Assembly (NCBI RefSeq): GCF_947500125.1
Contig: NZ_CANMRA010000024.1
Location: 1 to 64,000, forward strand
From: an uncultured Kocuria sp.
Lineage (GTDB): Bacteria; Actinomycetota; Actinomycetes; Actinomycetales; Micrococcaceae
Length of the DNA: 64,000 nt
Reading direction: 5' to 3'
Below the pieces are notes generated by a model, which was not told the origin of the DNA, did not search any database, and saw nothing but the letters and a program-made list of their open reading frames with translations. Positions 53,532-62,119 of the stretch are shown here, in pieces (within the stretch, counting starts at the first letter, position 1; every line of letters begins with the position of its first letter). A program made the position numbers and the translations under genes.

Positions 53532-54740
53532 ATGCCCTCAACCCCTCAGGCCCTCCTCGTCGGCGGGGCCCGCACCCCGGTGGGCCGCTACGGCGGCGCG
53601 CTGGCGAGCGTGCGCCCCGACGACCTCGCCGCCCTCGTGGTCAAGCACGCGGTGACCGACGCCGGGATCGACCCCCACGACGTCGACGAGGTGATCCTCG
53701 GCAACGCCAACGGCGCCGGCGAGGAGAACCGCAACGTCGCCCGCATGGCCTGGCTGCTCGCCGGCTTCCCCGACACCGTCCCCGGCATCACCGTCAACCG
53801 GCTGTGCGCCTCCGGGCTCTCGGCCATCATCATGGCCTCGCACATGATCAAGGCCGGGGCCGCGGACATCGTCGTCGCCGGCGGAGTGGAGTCCATGTCC
53901 CGCGCCCCCTGGGTGATGGAAAAGCCGGCCAAGGCGTACGCGAAGCCCGGGGACGTCTTCGACACCTCCATCGGCTGGCGCTTCACCAACCCCGAGTTCA
54001 AGAAGCACGACAAGATGACCTACTCGATGCCGGAGACGGCCGAGGAGGTCGCGATCGTCGACAGCATCTCGCGCGAGGACGCCGACGCCTTCGCCGTGGC
54101 CTCCCACGAGAAGGCGATCGCCGCGATCGACGCCGGGCGCTTCGCCCCCGAGATCGTCCCCGTGACCATCACGGGCCGCAAGGGTGCGACGACCGTCGTG
54201 GACACCGACGAGGGCCCCCGCCCGGGCACCACGATGGACGCCCTCGCCAAGCTGCGCCCCGTGGTCGACCACGGCACGGTCGTCACCGCCGGCAACGCCT
54301 CCTCCCTCAACGACGGCGCCTCGGCGATCCTCGTGGTCTCCGAGCGCGCCGCCGAGAAGTACGGACTGACCCCCCGGGCCCGGATCGTCGACGGCGCCTC
54401 CGCCGGCGTGCCCCCGGAGATCATGGGCATCGGTCCCGTCCCCGCCACCCAGAAGGTGCTCGGGCGCACCGGGTGGGGCGTCGGCGACCTCGGGGCGGTC
54501 GAGCTCAACGAGGCGTTCGCCAGCCAGTCGCTCGCCTGCATCCGCCGCCTCGGCCTCGACGCGGGCACCGTGAACAACGACGGCGGGGCCATCGCGCTCG
54601 GCCACCCGCTGGGCTCCTCTGGCTCCCGCCTGGTCGTGACGCTGCTGGGCCGGATGGAGCGCGAGAGCGCCGACCGCGGCCTCGCCACCATGTGCGTGGG
54701 CGTGGGCCAGGGCACCGCGATGCTCGTGGAGAAGCTCTGA
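53532..54740 (+). CDS. paaJ: Thiolase (acetyl-CoA acetyltransferase), PaaJ-like
   Basis: PaaJ cleaves 3-oxoadipyl-CoA, and an earlier intermediate, to yield acetyl-CoA and succinyl-CoA. The 402-residue thiolase has VNRLCASGLSAI (active-site Cys), GHPLGSSGSRL (His) and CVGVGQGTAML (second Cys), plus RTPVGRYGGAL at the start. The coupled enoyl-CoA hydratase and 3-hydroxyacyl-CoA dehydrogenase, together with the operator, make the paa assignment likely, though a general FadA/PcaF is possible. ATG 53532 is used. Its stop overlaps the next ATG (TGATG). Confidence 0.8.
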   Translation: MPSTPQALLVGGARTPVGRYGGALASVRPDDLAALVVKHAVTDAGIDPHDVDEVILGNANGAGEENRNVARMAWLLAGFPDTVPGITVNRLCASGLSAIIMASHMIKAGAADIVVAGGVESMSRAPWVMEKPAKAYAKPGDVFDTSIGWRFTNPEFKKHDKMTYSMPETAEEVAIVDSISREDADAFAVASHEKAIAAIDAGRFAPEIVPVTITGRKGATTVVDTDEGPRPGTTMDALAKLRPVVDHGTVVTAGNASSLNDGASAILVVSERAAEKYGLTPRARIVDGASAGVPPEIMGIGPVPATQKVLGRTGWGVGDLGAVELNEAFASQSLACIRRLGLDAGTVNNDGGAIALGHPLGSSGSRLVVTLLGRMERESADRGLATMCVGVGQGTAMLVEKL

Positions 54741-55525
54741 TGGTGGGCCCCAGCGAGATCCTGGGCGGGGAGTTCGCTGCGCTGCGGCTCGAGGAGCGAG
54801 AGGACCGCCTGCACGTGGTCCTGGACCGCCCCGCCGTGCGCAACGCCATCGACGCGACCATGGTCGAGGAGCTGCACACCGTGTGCGGCTACCTGGAGCA
54901 CCACCCCAAGGTCCTGATCGTCTCCGGCACCGAGGTGAACGGCAAGGGAGTCTTCGCCTCCGGCGCCGACATCGCGCAGCTGCGCGAGCGCCGCCGTGAC
55001 GACGCCCTGGCCGGGATCAACTCCCAGATCTTCGATCGGATCCACAAGCTGCCCATGCCCGTGATCGCCGCGATCGACGGCTACGCCCTGGGCGGCGGCG
55101 CGGAGCTGGCCTACGCGGCCGACTTCCGCATCGCCACCCCGCACCTGAGGATCGGCCAGCCGGAGACGAACCTGGGGATCATCGCCGCCGCCGGCGGGCT
55201 GTGGCGGCTCAAGGAGCTGGTCGGCGAGGCGGTCGCCCTGGACATCCTGCTCGCCGGCCGGATCCTCGACGCGGACGAGGCCCTGGCCCTGCATCTCGTC
55301 ACCGAGCTGCACGAGCCCGCGGAGCTCGTCGGCGCCGCGCACGCGCTCGCCGACCGGATCGGCGCCCAGGACCCCCTGGCCGTGCGGATCTCCAAGCGGG
55401 TCTTCGCCGCCCCGCCGTCCGCCCACCCGCACATTGACGAGCTGGCCCAGGCCGTGCTCTTCGAGTCGCAGGCGAAGTTCGACCGCATGCAGGCCTTCCT
55501 GGACCGCAAGAAGAACAAGAAGTAG
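54740..55525 (+). CDS. paaF: Enoyl-CoA hydratase/isomerase, PaaF-like
   Basis: The 261-residue crotonase would hydrate 2,3-dehydroadipyl-CoA in the phenylacetate pathway. Crotonase motifs are SGADIAQL (oxyanion loop, about residues 73-80) and IDGYALGGGAELAYAADFRIA; GQPETNLGIIAAAGGLWRL holds the catalytic Glu. ATG 54740 overlaps the thiolase stop. The Lys-rich C-terminus (DRKKNKK) is short. It is part of the paaJ-F-H operon. Confidence 0.82.
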   Translation: MVGPSEILGGEFAALRLEEREDRLHVVLDRPAVRNAIDATMVEELHTVCGYLEHHPKVLIVSGTEVNGKGVFASGADIAQLRERRRDDALAGINSQIFDRIHKLPMPVIAAIDGYALGGGAELAYAADFRIATPHLRIGQPETNLGIIAAAGGLWRLKELVGEAVALDILLAGRILDADEALALHLVTELHEPAELVGAAHALADRIGAQDPLAVRISKRVFAAPPSAHPHIDELAQAVLFESQAKFDRMQAFLDRKKNKK

Positions 55526-55538
55526 GAGCACCCCGACC

Positions 55539-56408
55539 ATGACCGAGAAGCACGCACTGGCCGTTCCCGCCGTCGTCGGCGTCCTGGGCGGAGGCCGCAT
55601 GGGCGCGGGCATCGCCCACGCCTTCCTGCTCGCCGGGGCGACGGTGACCGTGGTGGAGCGCGACGGGCAGGCCGCCGAGGCCGCCCGGGAGCGGATCGAG
55701 CGGGACCTGGCCAAGTCGCTGGAGCGCGGGAGCGTGGACGGCAACCTGGACGAGTGGGCGGAGAAGCTGACCGTCTCCCTCGACCACGCCGACTTCGCCG
55801 GCTGCGAGCTCGTCGTCGAGGCCGTCCCCGAGATGTGGGACCTGAAGGTCTCCGCCCTCCAGGAGGTCGAGCGCCACCTGGCCGGGACCGCGTGGCTGGC
55901 CACCAACACGTCGTCGCTGTCCGTGGACGGGCTGGCCGAGCAGCTGGCCCGCCCCGAGCGGTTCTGCGGGCTGCACTTCTTCAACCCGGTGCCGGCCTCG
56001 AAGCTCGTGGAGGTCGTGAACTCGAAGCACACCGGCGAGGAGCTCAAGCGGCTCTCCGTGCAGTGGGTCGAGGGCCTCGGCAAGACCGCGGTGGTCGTCA
56101 ACGACGCCCCCGGCTTCGCCTCCTCACGGCTGGGCGTGGCGATCGCGCTCGAGGCCATCCGGATGGTCGAGGAGGGCGTGGCCTCGCCCGCGGACATCGA
56201 CAACGCCATGGTGCTGGGCTACAAGTTCCCGGTCGGTCCCCTGGCGCTGACGGACATCGTGGGCCTGGACGTGCGCCTGGGCATCGCCGAGTACCTCGCC
56301 TCGGAGCTCGGGCCGCGTTTCGAGCCCCCGCAGCTGATGCGCGACATGGTGGCCCGGGGCGAGCTGGGCCGCAAGACCGGCCGGGGCTTCTTCACCTACG
56401 ACCAGTAG
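55539..56408 (+). CDS. paaH: 3-hydroxyacyl-CoA dehydrogenase, PaaH-like
   Basis: The enzyme oxidises 3-hydroxyadipyl-CoA to the 3-oxo form with NAD. The 289-residue protein starts with the Rossmann motif VVGVLGGGRMGAGIAHAFLLAGA, then LVVEAVPEMWDLK, ATNTSSLSVDGLA, the catalytic His in CGLHFFNPVPASKLVEVV, and GFASSRLGVAIALEAIRMVEEG. It is the single-dehydrogenase type (no hydratase domain). It follows paaF by 13 bases and ends before a dispersed hairpin. Confidence 0.88.
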   Translation: MTEKHALAVPAVVGVLGGGRMGAGIAHAFLLAGATVTVVERDGQAAEAARERIERDLAKSLERGSVDGNLDEWAEKLTVSLDHADFAGCELVVEAVPEMWDLKVSALQEVERHLAGTAWLATNTSSLSVDGLAEQLARPERFCGLHFFNPVPASKLVEVVNSKHTGEELKRLSVQWVEGLGKTAVVVNDAPGFASSRLGVAIALEAIRMVEEGVASPADIDNAMVLGYKFPVGPLALTDIVGLDVRLGIAEYLASELGPRFEPPQLMRDMVARGELGRKTGRGFFTYDQ

Positions 56409-56424
56409 CACCCGCCGTCCTGCC

Positions 56425-56495
56425 GCCGAACTCACCGGTTCGGCCCGAGACCGTCCGGGACATGCCGGCGTCTCGGGCCGAACCGGTGAGTTCGC
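56425..56495. repeat. Dispersed covarying hairpin, copy 3
   Basis: The ends GCCGAACTCACCG and CGGTGAGTTCG and the inner GGCCCGAGA/TCTCGGGCC match the other copies. The variable segment GTTCG/CGAAC pairs perfectly, and the loop again has GGACATG. It lies 16 bases after paaH and can act as its terminator. The last base of the right arm diverges (TTCGC). Confidence 0.88.
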
Positions 56496-56529
56496 GTGCG
56501 GAGGAGGGGGCGCCGTCGGAGGCGGGTCC

Positions 56530-56544
56530 TATCGTGGGGGCATG
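56530..56544 (+). promoter_or_regulatory. -10 box for leaderless phosphatase transcription
   Basis: TATCGT (56530-56535), 6 bases and ATG 56542; the GGGGG between them is too close to serve as a ribosome-binding site. Confidence 0.5.
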
Positions 56545-57252
56545 CACACACAGCCCGGCGCCCCCGCCACCTGGGACGGCGCGCTCAACGCCCGGCGCCT
56601 GGCGGGCGACGTGTGGCGGATGGGCCGCTCCGAGCGGCTGAGCCCGGCGGGCTGGCGCGCCGCCGCGGCGGACGGCGTGCGCACGGTCGTGGACCTGCGC
56701 AACGCCGACGAGCGGCGCCGCCGGCCCACGGACCCCGTGGACGAACCGGCCGCCCGCGCCGGCATCACGGTGCTGCACCGCCCCACCGAGGACCCCGCCC
56801 ACCCGCAGTTCCCGCTGGTGGGCACGCCCTACCTCAACCACCCGCGCGGCTACCGCGACTACCTGCGGCTGTTCCCGGGACTCCTCGTCGAGGCCGTGCG
56901 GACGGTGGCGAGCGCCGAGGGCGCGGTGGTGGTGCACTGCTCGGCCGGCCGCGACCGCACCGGGGTGCTCGCCCTGCTGCTCCTGGGCGTGGCCGGGGCG
57001 CCCCCGGAGCGCCTCCTCGCGGAGGACGAGGCCGCCGCGCGCGGGATCAACGAGTGGCACCGCGTCGCACCCGTTCCCCACCCCGTGGAGCGCCATCACC
57101 CGGAGCACGAGCTCACCGCGCTGCTGGCGGAGCGCCGGGCGGCCCTCGCGGAGCTGCTGACCGGGTTCGACGCCTCGCGCTGGCTCGTGGAGGCCGGGCT
57201 GGCCCCCGAGGAGCTGGCGGCCCTGCGCCGGCGGCTCGGCCGCGCGTCCTGA
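56542..57252 (+). CDS. Tyrosine-specific protein phosphatase (dual-specificity-like)
   Basis: This 236-residue phosphatase belongs to the PtpB/Y_phosphatase3-like group. The P-loop is VVHCSAGRDRTGVLALLLLG (Cys-X5-Arg, about residues 133-140). It has VRTVVDLRNADERRRRP as the general motif near residue 55. Such enzymes can dephosphorylate proteins or inositol lipids. It is separate from the paa genes by direction and promoter, and converges on paaI. Confidence 0.88.
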   Translation: MHTQPGAPATWDGALNARRLAGDVWRMGRSERLSPAGWRAAAADGVRTVVDLRNADERRRRPTDPVDEPAARAGITVLHRPTEDPAHPQFPLVGTPYLNHPRGYRDYLRLFPGLLVEAVRTVASAEGAVVVHCSAGRDRTGVLALLLLGVAGAPPERLLAEDEAAARGINEWHRVAPVPHPVERHHPEHELTALLAERRAALAELLTGFDASRWLVEAGLAPEELAALRRRLGRAS

Positions 57253-57274
57253 TCCGCTCCTGATCAGGTTCCCC

Positions 57275-57346
57275 GCCGGGTTCCCGGCCTACTTCTCCGC
57301 CCGGTTCCCGGCCTGCAGCTCCGCCGGGTTCCCGGCCTGCTGCGGC
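57275..57346. repeat. 24-bp tandem repeat (three units) crossing the paaI stop codon
   Basis: Units GCCGGGTTCCCGGCCTACTTC, GCCCGGTTCCCGGCCTGCAG and GCCGGGTTCCCGGCCTGCTG each extend to 24 bases (57275-57298, 57299-57322, 57323-57346). The paaI stop (57289-57291) lies in the first unit. Confidence 0.8.
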
Positions 57347-57750
57347 CTGTCCTTGAGGAAGTTCGTGATCCGCACGGTGCACAGCCGCGTGCCGTCCTCG
57401 TGCTCGATGACCACCTCGTGGCACGTGAGGGACCGGCCGAGCTGCAGGGCGGTGGCCGTGGCCGTCACGGTGCCCGTGCGGGAGGACCGGTGGTGGGTGG
57501 CGTTGACGTCCACGCCCACGGCGACCTTGCCCATGGTGGACGCGTGGATCACCGCCGCCCAGGAGCCCACGGCCTCCCCGAGAGCGACCATGGCCCCGCC
57601 GTGGAGCAGGCCCAGCGACTGACGGTTGCCCTCGACAGGCATGGAGGCGACCACGCGCTCGGCCGACTCCTCGAGGACGGTGACGCCCATCTTCTCGTCC
57701 AGCTCGCCAAGGACGATGCGCCAGGGCTCATGGGTCTCGGTCGTGGTCAT
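57289..57750 (-). CDS. paaI: Hotdog-fold thioesterase PaaI
   Basis: PaaI hydrolyses hydroxyphenylacetyl-CoA-type dead-end intermediates to recycle CoA. The 153-residue hotdog protein has the motif QSLGLLHGGAMVALGEAVGSWAA and VGVDVNATHHRSSRTGTVTATA, typical of PaaI. Its last 16 or so residues (QQAGNPAELQAGNRAEK) come from a 24-bp tandem repeat and extend beyond the fold. ATG 57750 has GGAGGAG upstream. It is divergent from paaZ and may share the operator region. Confidence 0.88.
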   Translation of the reverse strand: MTTTETHEPWRIVLGELDEKMGVTVLEESAERVVASMPVEGNRQSLGLLHGGAMVALGEAVGSWAAVIHASTMGKVAVGVDVNATHHRSSRTGTVTATATALQLGRSLTCHEVVIEHEDGTRLCTVRITNFLKDRPQQAGNPAELQAGNRAEK

Positions 57751-57761
57751 GGTGCTCCTCC

Positions 57762-57793
57762 GGGGCTCGGGGACGTGGGGGCTCGGGGACGTG
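57762..57793. repeat. 16-bp direct repeat upstream of paaI
   Basis: GGGGCTCGGGGACGTG occurs twice in tandem (57762-57777 and 57778-57793) in the paaI-paaZ intergenic region. Confidence 0.75.
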
Positions 57794-57826
57794 GCGCGGG
57801 AGCACCGCGGGGCGGTGGTCCCGGAG

Positions 57827-57870
57827 TGTGACGTAGGTTATCGTGGTCATAATACCGAACGATCGGTCAG
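57827..57870 (+). promoter_or_regulatory. Promoter and PaaR-type operator of paaZ
   Basis: TGTGAC and TAATAC (17-base spacing) precede ACCGAACGATCGGTCAG (57854-57870). The box overlaps the expected transcription start. It differs by one base from the MFS box. Confidence 0.7.
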
Positions 57871-57925
57871 GATGCGGGCGACGGACCGTCCGCCCGCACG
57901 CACCCGAGCGAAAGGACCACGCACC

Positions 57926-60016
57926 GTGGCAGCACAGACCCAGACCATCCTCCCCAGCTACCTGCGGGGCCGGTGGTGGACGCCGGAGAACCCCCAGAAG
58001 GTCACGGAGGTGGCCGACGCCTCAACCGGCGAGGTCATGGCGCGCGTGTCCACGGACGGCATCGACATCGCCTCCGCCGTGGACTACGGCCGCACCGTGG
58101 GCCAGCGCGCCCTCGGGGAGCTCACCATCCACGAGCGGGCCCTCAAGCTCAAGCAGCTCGCCCAGTACCTCGACGAGCACAAGCAGGAGCTCTACGACCT
58201 CTCCTACTCGACCGGGGCCACCCTGAAGGACCACTTCTTCGACGTGGACGGCGGCATCGGCACCCTCTTCACGTTCTCCTCGAAGGGCCGACGCGAGCTG
58301 CCCAACGCCAACGTCATCGTGGACGGCGCCGTGGAGCAGCTCTCCAAGGACGGGTCCTTCCTGGGCGAGCACATCTACACCCGCATGCCCGGTGTCGCCG
58401 TGCAGATCAACGCGTTCAACTTCCCGGTGTGGGGCATGCTCGAGAAGTTCGCCCCGGCCTTTCTCGCCGGCATGCCGACCGTGGTGAAGCCGGCGACGCC
58501 CACCGGCTACGTCACGGCCGCCTGCGTGCGCCTGATGATCGACTCCGGCATCCTGCCCGAGGGCTCCCTCCAGCTGGTCTCCGGCTCCGCCCGCGACCTG
58601 CTCGACCACCTGGACTACCGCGACCACGTGGCCTTCACCGGCTCCGCCGGCACTGCGCAGTCGCTGCGCCACCACGAGAACGTCATCAACGGCGGGGTGC
58701 GCTTCACCGCCGAGACGGACTCCCTCAACGCCGCGATCCTCGGCCCCGACGCCACCCCGGAGACCCCGGAGTTCGAGGCGTTCGTGAAGGCGGTGTTCAC
58801 CGAGATCACCTCCAAGGCCGGGCAGAAGTGCACGGCCATCCGGCGCGTCATCGTCCCGCAGGATCGTGTGGAGGACGTCGTGGCGGCCGTCGCCGAGCGG
58901 GTGCAGCAGCGCGTGGTCATCGGCGACCCCCGCACCGAGGGCGTCACCATGGGCGCCCTGGCCTCCAAGGAGCAGCAGGGCGAGGTGCGCAAGGCCGTGG
59001 AGCGCCTGATCGCCGCCGGCGGCACCGTCCGCCTGGGCGGACCGGACGCCTCCGTGGGCGACGCCGACACCGAGGCGGGCGCGTTCTTCCCCGTCACGGT
59101 GCTGTCCTTCGAGGACCCGGACACCCCCGAGGTGCACTTCGTCGAGGCCTTCGGCCCCGTGACCTCCGTCCTCGGCTACACCGACGTCGACGACGCCGTG
59201 CGGCTGGCCGCGCTCGGCGGCGGCTCGCTCGTGGCGACCGTGTGCACGAACGACGGCGCGACCGCCGCCCGGTTCATCGCGGGCATCGGCTCGCACCACG
59301 GGCGCGTGCACTTCCTCAACCGCCAGGACGCGAAGACCTCCACCGGTCACGGCTCTCCGATGCCGCACCTGATCCACGGCGGCCCCGGCCGCGCCGGCGG
59401 CGGCGAGGAGCTGGGCGGCGTGCGCGGCGTCAAGCACTACATGCAGCGCACCGCGATCCAGGGCCCCCCGGACATCCTCACGGCCGTGACCGGCGTGTGG
59501 CACCGGGGCGCCGCGGCGCAGACCGTGACCCGCGAGGCGGTCGAGAACGGCACCGGCGAGCACCCGTTCCGCAAGTCCCTGGAGACCCTGCGGATCGGCG
59601 ACCAGTTCGCCTCCGAGCTGCGCACCGTGACCCTCGAGGACATCACCGAGTTCGCCGAGAAGACCGGCGACACCTTCTACGCGCACACCGACGAGGAGGC
59701 CGCCACGGCCAACCCGTTCTTCCCGCGCCGGGTGGCCCACGGTTACCTGCTGGTCTCCTGGGCGGCCGGACTGTTCGTGGAGCCGGCCCCCGGCCCCGTG
59801 CTGGCCAACTACGGACTGGAGAACCTGCGGTTCATCACGCCGGTGACCTACGACGACCACATCCGGGTGACCCTCACCGCCAAGCAGATCACCCCGCGGG
59901 TCACCGACGAGTACGGCGAGGTCTGCTGGGACGCGATCCTGCACAACCAGCACGACGAGATCGTCGCGACCTACGACGTGCTGACCCTGGTCGCGAAGAC
60001 CTGGCCCACCGCCTGA
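57926..60016 (+). CDS. paaZ: Bifunctional oxepin-CoA hydrolase / aldehyde dehydrogenase PaaZ
   Basis: PaaZ opens the oxepin-CoA ring and oxidises the resulting aldehyde. The 696-residue protein has an N-terminal aldehyde dehydrogenase domain: INAFNFPVWGMLEKFAPAF, FTGSAGTA, active-site Cys in KAGQKCTAIRR. A C-terminal MaoC-like hydratase domain follows from about residue 545 (GDQFASELRTV, FARKTGDTF-type AEKTGDTFYAHTDEEAA, VAHGYLLVSWAAG). GTG 57926 has GAAAGGA upstream. The length matches the full fusion, so it supplies both steps. It is controlled by the box at 57854. Confidence 0.95.
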   Translation: MAAQTQTILPSYLRGRWWTPENPQKVTEVADASTGEVMARVSTDGIDIASAVDYGRTVGQRALGELTIHERALKLKQLAQYLDEHKQELYDLSYSTGATLKDHFFDVDGGIGTLFTFSSKGRRELPNANVIVDGAVEQLSKDGSFLGEHIYTRMPGVAVQINAFNFPVWGMLEKFAPAFLAGMPTVVKPATPTGYVTAACVRLMIDSGILPEGSLQLVSGSARDLLDHLDYRDHVAFTGSAGTAQSLRHHENVINGGVRFTAETDSLNAAILGPDATPETPEFEAFVKAVFTEITSKAGQKCTAIRRVIVPQDRVEDVVAAVAERVQQRVVIGDPRTEGVTMGALASKEQQGEVRKAVERLIAAGGTVRLGGPDASVGDADTEAGAFFPVTVLSFEDPDTPEVHFVEAFGPVTSVLGYTDVDDAVRLAALGGGSLVATVCTNDGATAARFIAGIGSHHGRVHFLNRQDAKTSTGHGSPMPHLIHGGPGRAGGGEELGGVRGVKHYMQRTAIQGPPDILTAVTGVWHRGAAAQTVTREAVENGTGEHPFRKSLETLRIGDQFASELRTVTLEDITEFAEKTGDTFYAHTDEEAATANPFFPRRVAHGYLLVSWAAGLFVEPAPGPVLANYGLENLRFITPVTYDDHIRVTLTAKQITPRVTDEYGEVCWDAILHNQHDEIVATYDVLTLVAKTWPTA

Positions 60017-60049
60017 CCGGCTGACCCGGGCGAGGCCCGTCCCGGACCG

Positions 60050-60119
60050 CCGAGCCCCCACGGCGCACGCAGTCCCCCACGCCACAGCATGGGGGACTGC
60101 GCTGTGCCTGGGGGCTCGG
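60050..60119. terminator. Long imperfect hairpin after paaZ
   Basis: CCGAGCCCCCA and CGCAGTCCCCCA on the left pair with TGGGGGACTGCG and TGGGGGCTCGG on the right, with an unpaired stretch between (arms of 30 bases). It starts 33 bases past the paaZ stop and probably ends its transcript. Confidence 0.75.
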
Positions 60120-60271
60120 CAGGTGGCAGAGGCGGGACCGGGAGACCGGAGCGGCCTGTTCGCGGCGGGGTGCCCGGTGCTAGCCTGACCAGCACGCTGC
60201 CCAGACCCTCGCGCGTGCCGGCGCCCCGCCGCGCAGGACCGCCGTCGGACGCCACGGCCGGAGGAGACGCG

Positions 60272-62119
60272 ATGCGCCGGATCTCGAGCCCCGCTCACCG
60301 GAAGGCCGCCGTCGCGCTGTCCCTCCTGCTCGGGCTCACGGGGTGCGCACCGGACGCGGAGCCCGCCGCGGGGACCCCGTCGGGGCCGACCGGGACCGCG
60401 GCCTCCGCCCCGGCCTCGCCCGCGGAGACGCCGGGGCCGGCCACGACGACCGCGCCGGACGCAGCCGAGGAGCCCGCCCCGCACGTCCAGGCGGTGGTGT
60501 CCTCGCACGAGCTGGCCACCGCCGCGGGCACGGAGATCCTCGAGGCCGGCGGCACCGCCGCCGATGCCGCGGTCGCGGTCGCCGCCGTGCTGAGCGTGGT
60601 GGAGCCCTACTACTCGAGCGTGCTCGGCGGCGGCACGTGGGCGCTGTACTACGACGCGGACAGCGACGACGTGACGAGCCTGAACGGCGTGGGGCCGGTC
60701 GGCGGCGCGGCGACGCTCGAGGACTACCGCCCCCGCGCCGGCGACTTCGGCATGCACCAGGCGATCCTCCCCGGCGCCTGGGACGGATGGATGCTCTGGC
60801 TCGACGAGTACGGCGAGCTGGGACTGGGCGAGGTCCTCGCGCCGGCGATCGCGGTGGCCCGCGAGGGGTATCCCGCGAGCTCGGAGATGGTCTACTGGCT
60901 GACCCGGGAGGAGGCGAACATCCGGCAGAGCCCGGTCATGACGGAGCTCTACACCCGCGACGGCGCCCTGCTGGAGGCGGGCGACACCGTGCACCAGTGG
61001 GACATGGCCGGCACCTTCGAGGACCTGGTGGCCGCCTACGACGGCGAGGCCGACGGCGGGGCCGACCGCGCCGCCGGGATCCGGGCGGCACGGGACCACT
61101 TCTACCGCGGGCCCGTCGCGGAGGCCGTCGTCGCCTTCTCGGAGCAGGACGACGGATACCTCACCCTGGAGGACTTCAGCGGCTACTCGGCACAGATCGT
61201 CGAGCCGATCTCCATCGACTACGGAGCGGACGTGACGGTCCACCAGAACCCGCCCAACAGCCAGGGCATCGCGATGCTGCAGGCCCTCAACATCCTGGAC
61301 GAGGACGACTTCTCCGGCCGCTCCCCCGAGGACCCCGACGTGGTCCACCGGCAGGTGGAGGCCGTCAAGCTGGCCTTCGCCGACCGGTACGCGCGTGTGG
61401 GCGATCCCGAGCGCACCGACGTGCCCGTGGCGCGGCTGCTGTCGGACGAGTACGCCCGGGCCCAGCGGGCGCGCATCGACGACGACCGCGCCGCGCGGTG
61501 GCCGATCGACAGCGGGCTCGACCGGCAGGCCTCGGACACCACCACGTTCCATCTCACCGACCGCTCCGGCAACGCCGCGGCCGTGACCACGAGCCTGGGC
61601 GGGCAGTTCCTGGTGGTGGGGGACACCGGGATCCACATCAACGAGCGCATGAGCTTCCTGTCGCTCGACGAGGACAACGTCAACGCCGTGGCGCCCGGGG
61701 CCACGGTGCGGCACACCTCCGCCCCCTTCATGGCCCTGCGCGACGGCCGGCCCTACCTGCTCGGCGGCAACACCGGGATCGACACCCAGCCGCAGGGGCA
61801 GCTGCAGCAGTTCATGAACGTGGTGGACTTCGGCATGACGCCCCAGGAGGCGGTGGCGCAGCCGCGCTTCGTCAGCACGGCCTTCCCCGCGTCCAACCAC
61901 CCCCACGGGGCCGGCAACACCCTGCAGGTGGAGTCGGACTTCTCGGCAGCGGCCGTCCAGGAGCTGCGCCGCCGGGGCCACGACGTCACCGTGGGCGCGG
62001 GCATCTTCGGCACGGCGAACATGCTCGCCGTGGACGAGGACGGCAGGGGGGCCCGGCTGGGCGTGGAGCCCCGGAACGAGACCGCCGACGGGACGGTGCT
62101 GCCCGCCCCGGACCGGTAG
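60272..62119 (+). CDS. ggt: Gamma-glutamyltransferase lipoprotein
   Basis: GGT transfers or hydrolyses gamma-glutamyl groups, for example from glutathione-like thiols, outside the membrane. The 615-residue proenzyme has a lipoprotein signal with lipobox LGLTGC, a Pro/Ala/Thr linker, and the large-subunit motif SSHELATAAGTEILEAGGTAADAAVA. The autocatalytic Thr site is DTTTFHLTDRSGNAAAVTTSL, where the nucleophile is likely the Thr before TFHLTD. The His of the usual TTHF motif is Thr here. The C-terminal MLAVDEDGRGARLGVEPR is typical. ATG 60272 has GAGGAG upstream. It is not part of the paa operon. Confidence 0.88.
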   Translation: MRRISSPAHRKAAVALSLLLGLTGCAPDAEPAAGTPSGPTGTAASAPASPAETPGPATTTAPDAAEEPAPHVQAVVSSHELATAAGTEILEAGGTAADAAVAVAAVLSVVEPYYSSVLGGGTWALYYDADSDDVTSLNGVGPVGGAATLEDYRPRAGDFGMHQAILPGAWDGWMLWLDEYGELGLGEVLAPAIAVAREGYPASSEMVYWLTREEANIRQSPVMTELYTRDGALLEAGDTVHQWDMAGTFEDLVAAYDGEADGGADRAAGIRAARDHFYRGPVAEAVVAFSEQDDGYLTLEDFSGYSAQIVEPISIDYGADVTVHQNPPNSQGIAMLQALNILDEDDFSGRSPEDPDVVHRQVEAVKLAFADRYARVGDPERTDVPVARLLSDEYARAQRARIDDDRAARWPIDSGLDRQASDTTTFHLTDRSGNAAAVTTSLGGQFLVVGDTGIHINERMSFLSLDEDNVNAVAPGATVRHTSAPFMALRDGRPYLLGGNTGIDTQPQGQLQQFMNVVDFGMTPQEAVAQPRFVSTAFPASNHPHGAGNTLQVESDFSAAAVQELRRRGHDVTVGAGIFGTANMLAVDEDGRGARLGVEPRNETADGTVLPAPDR

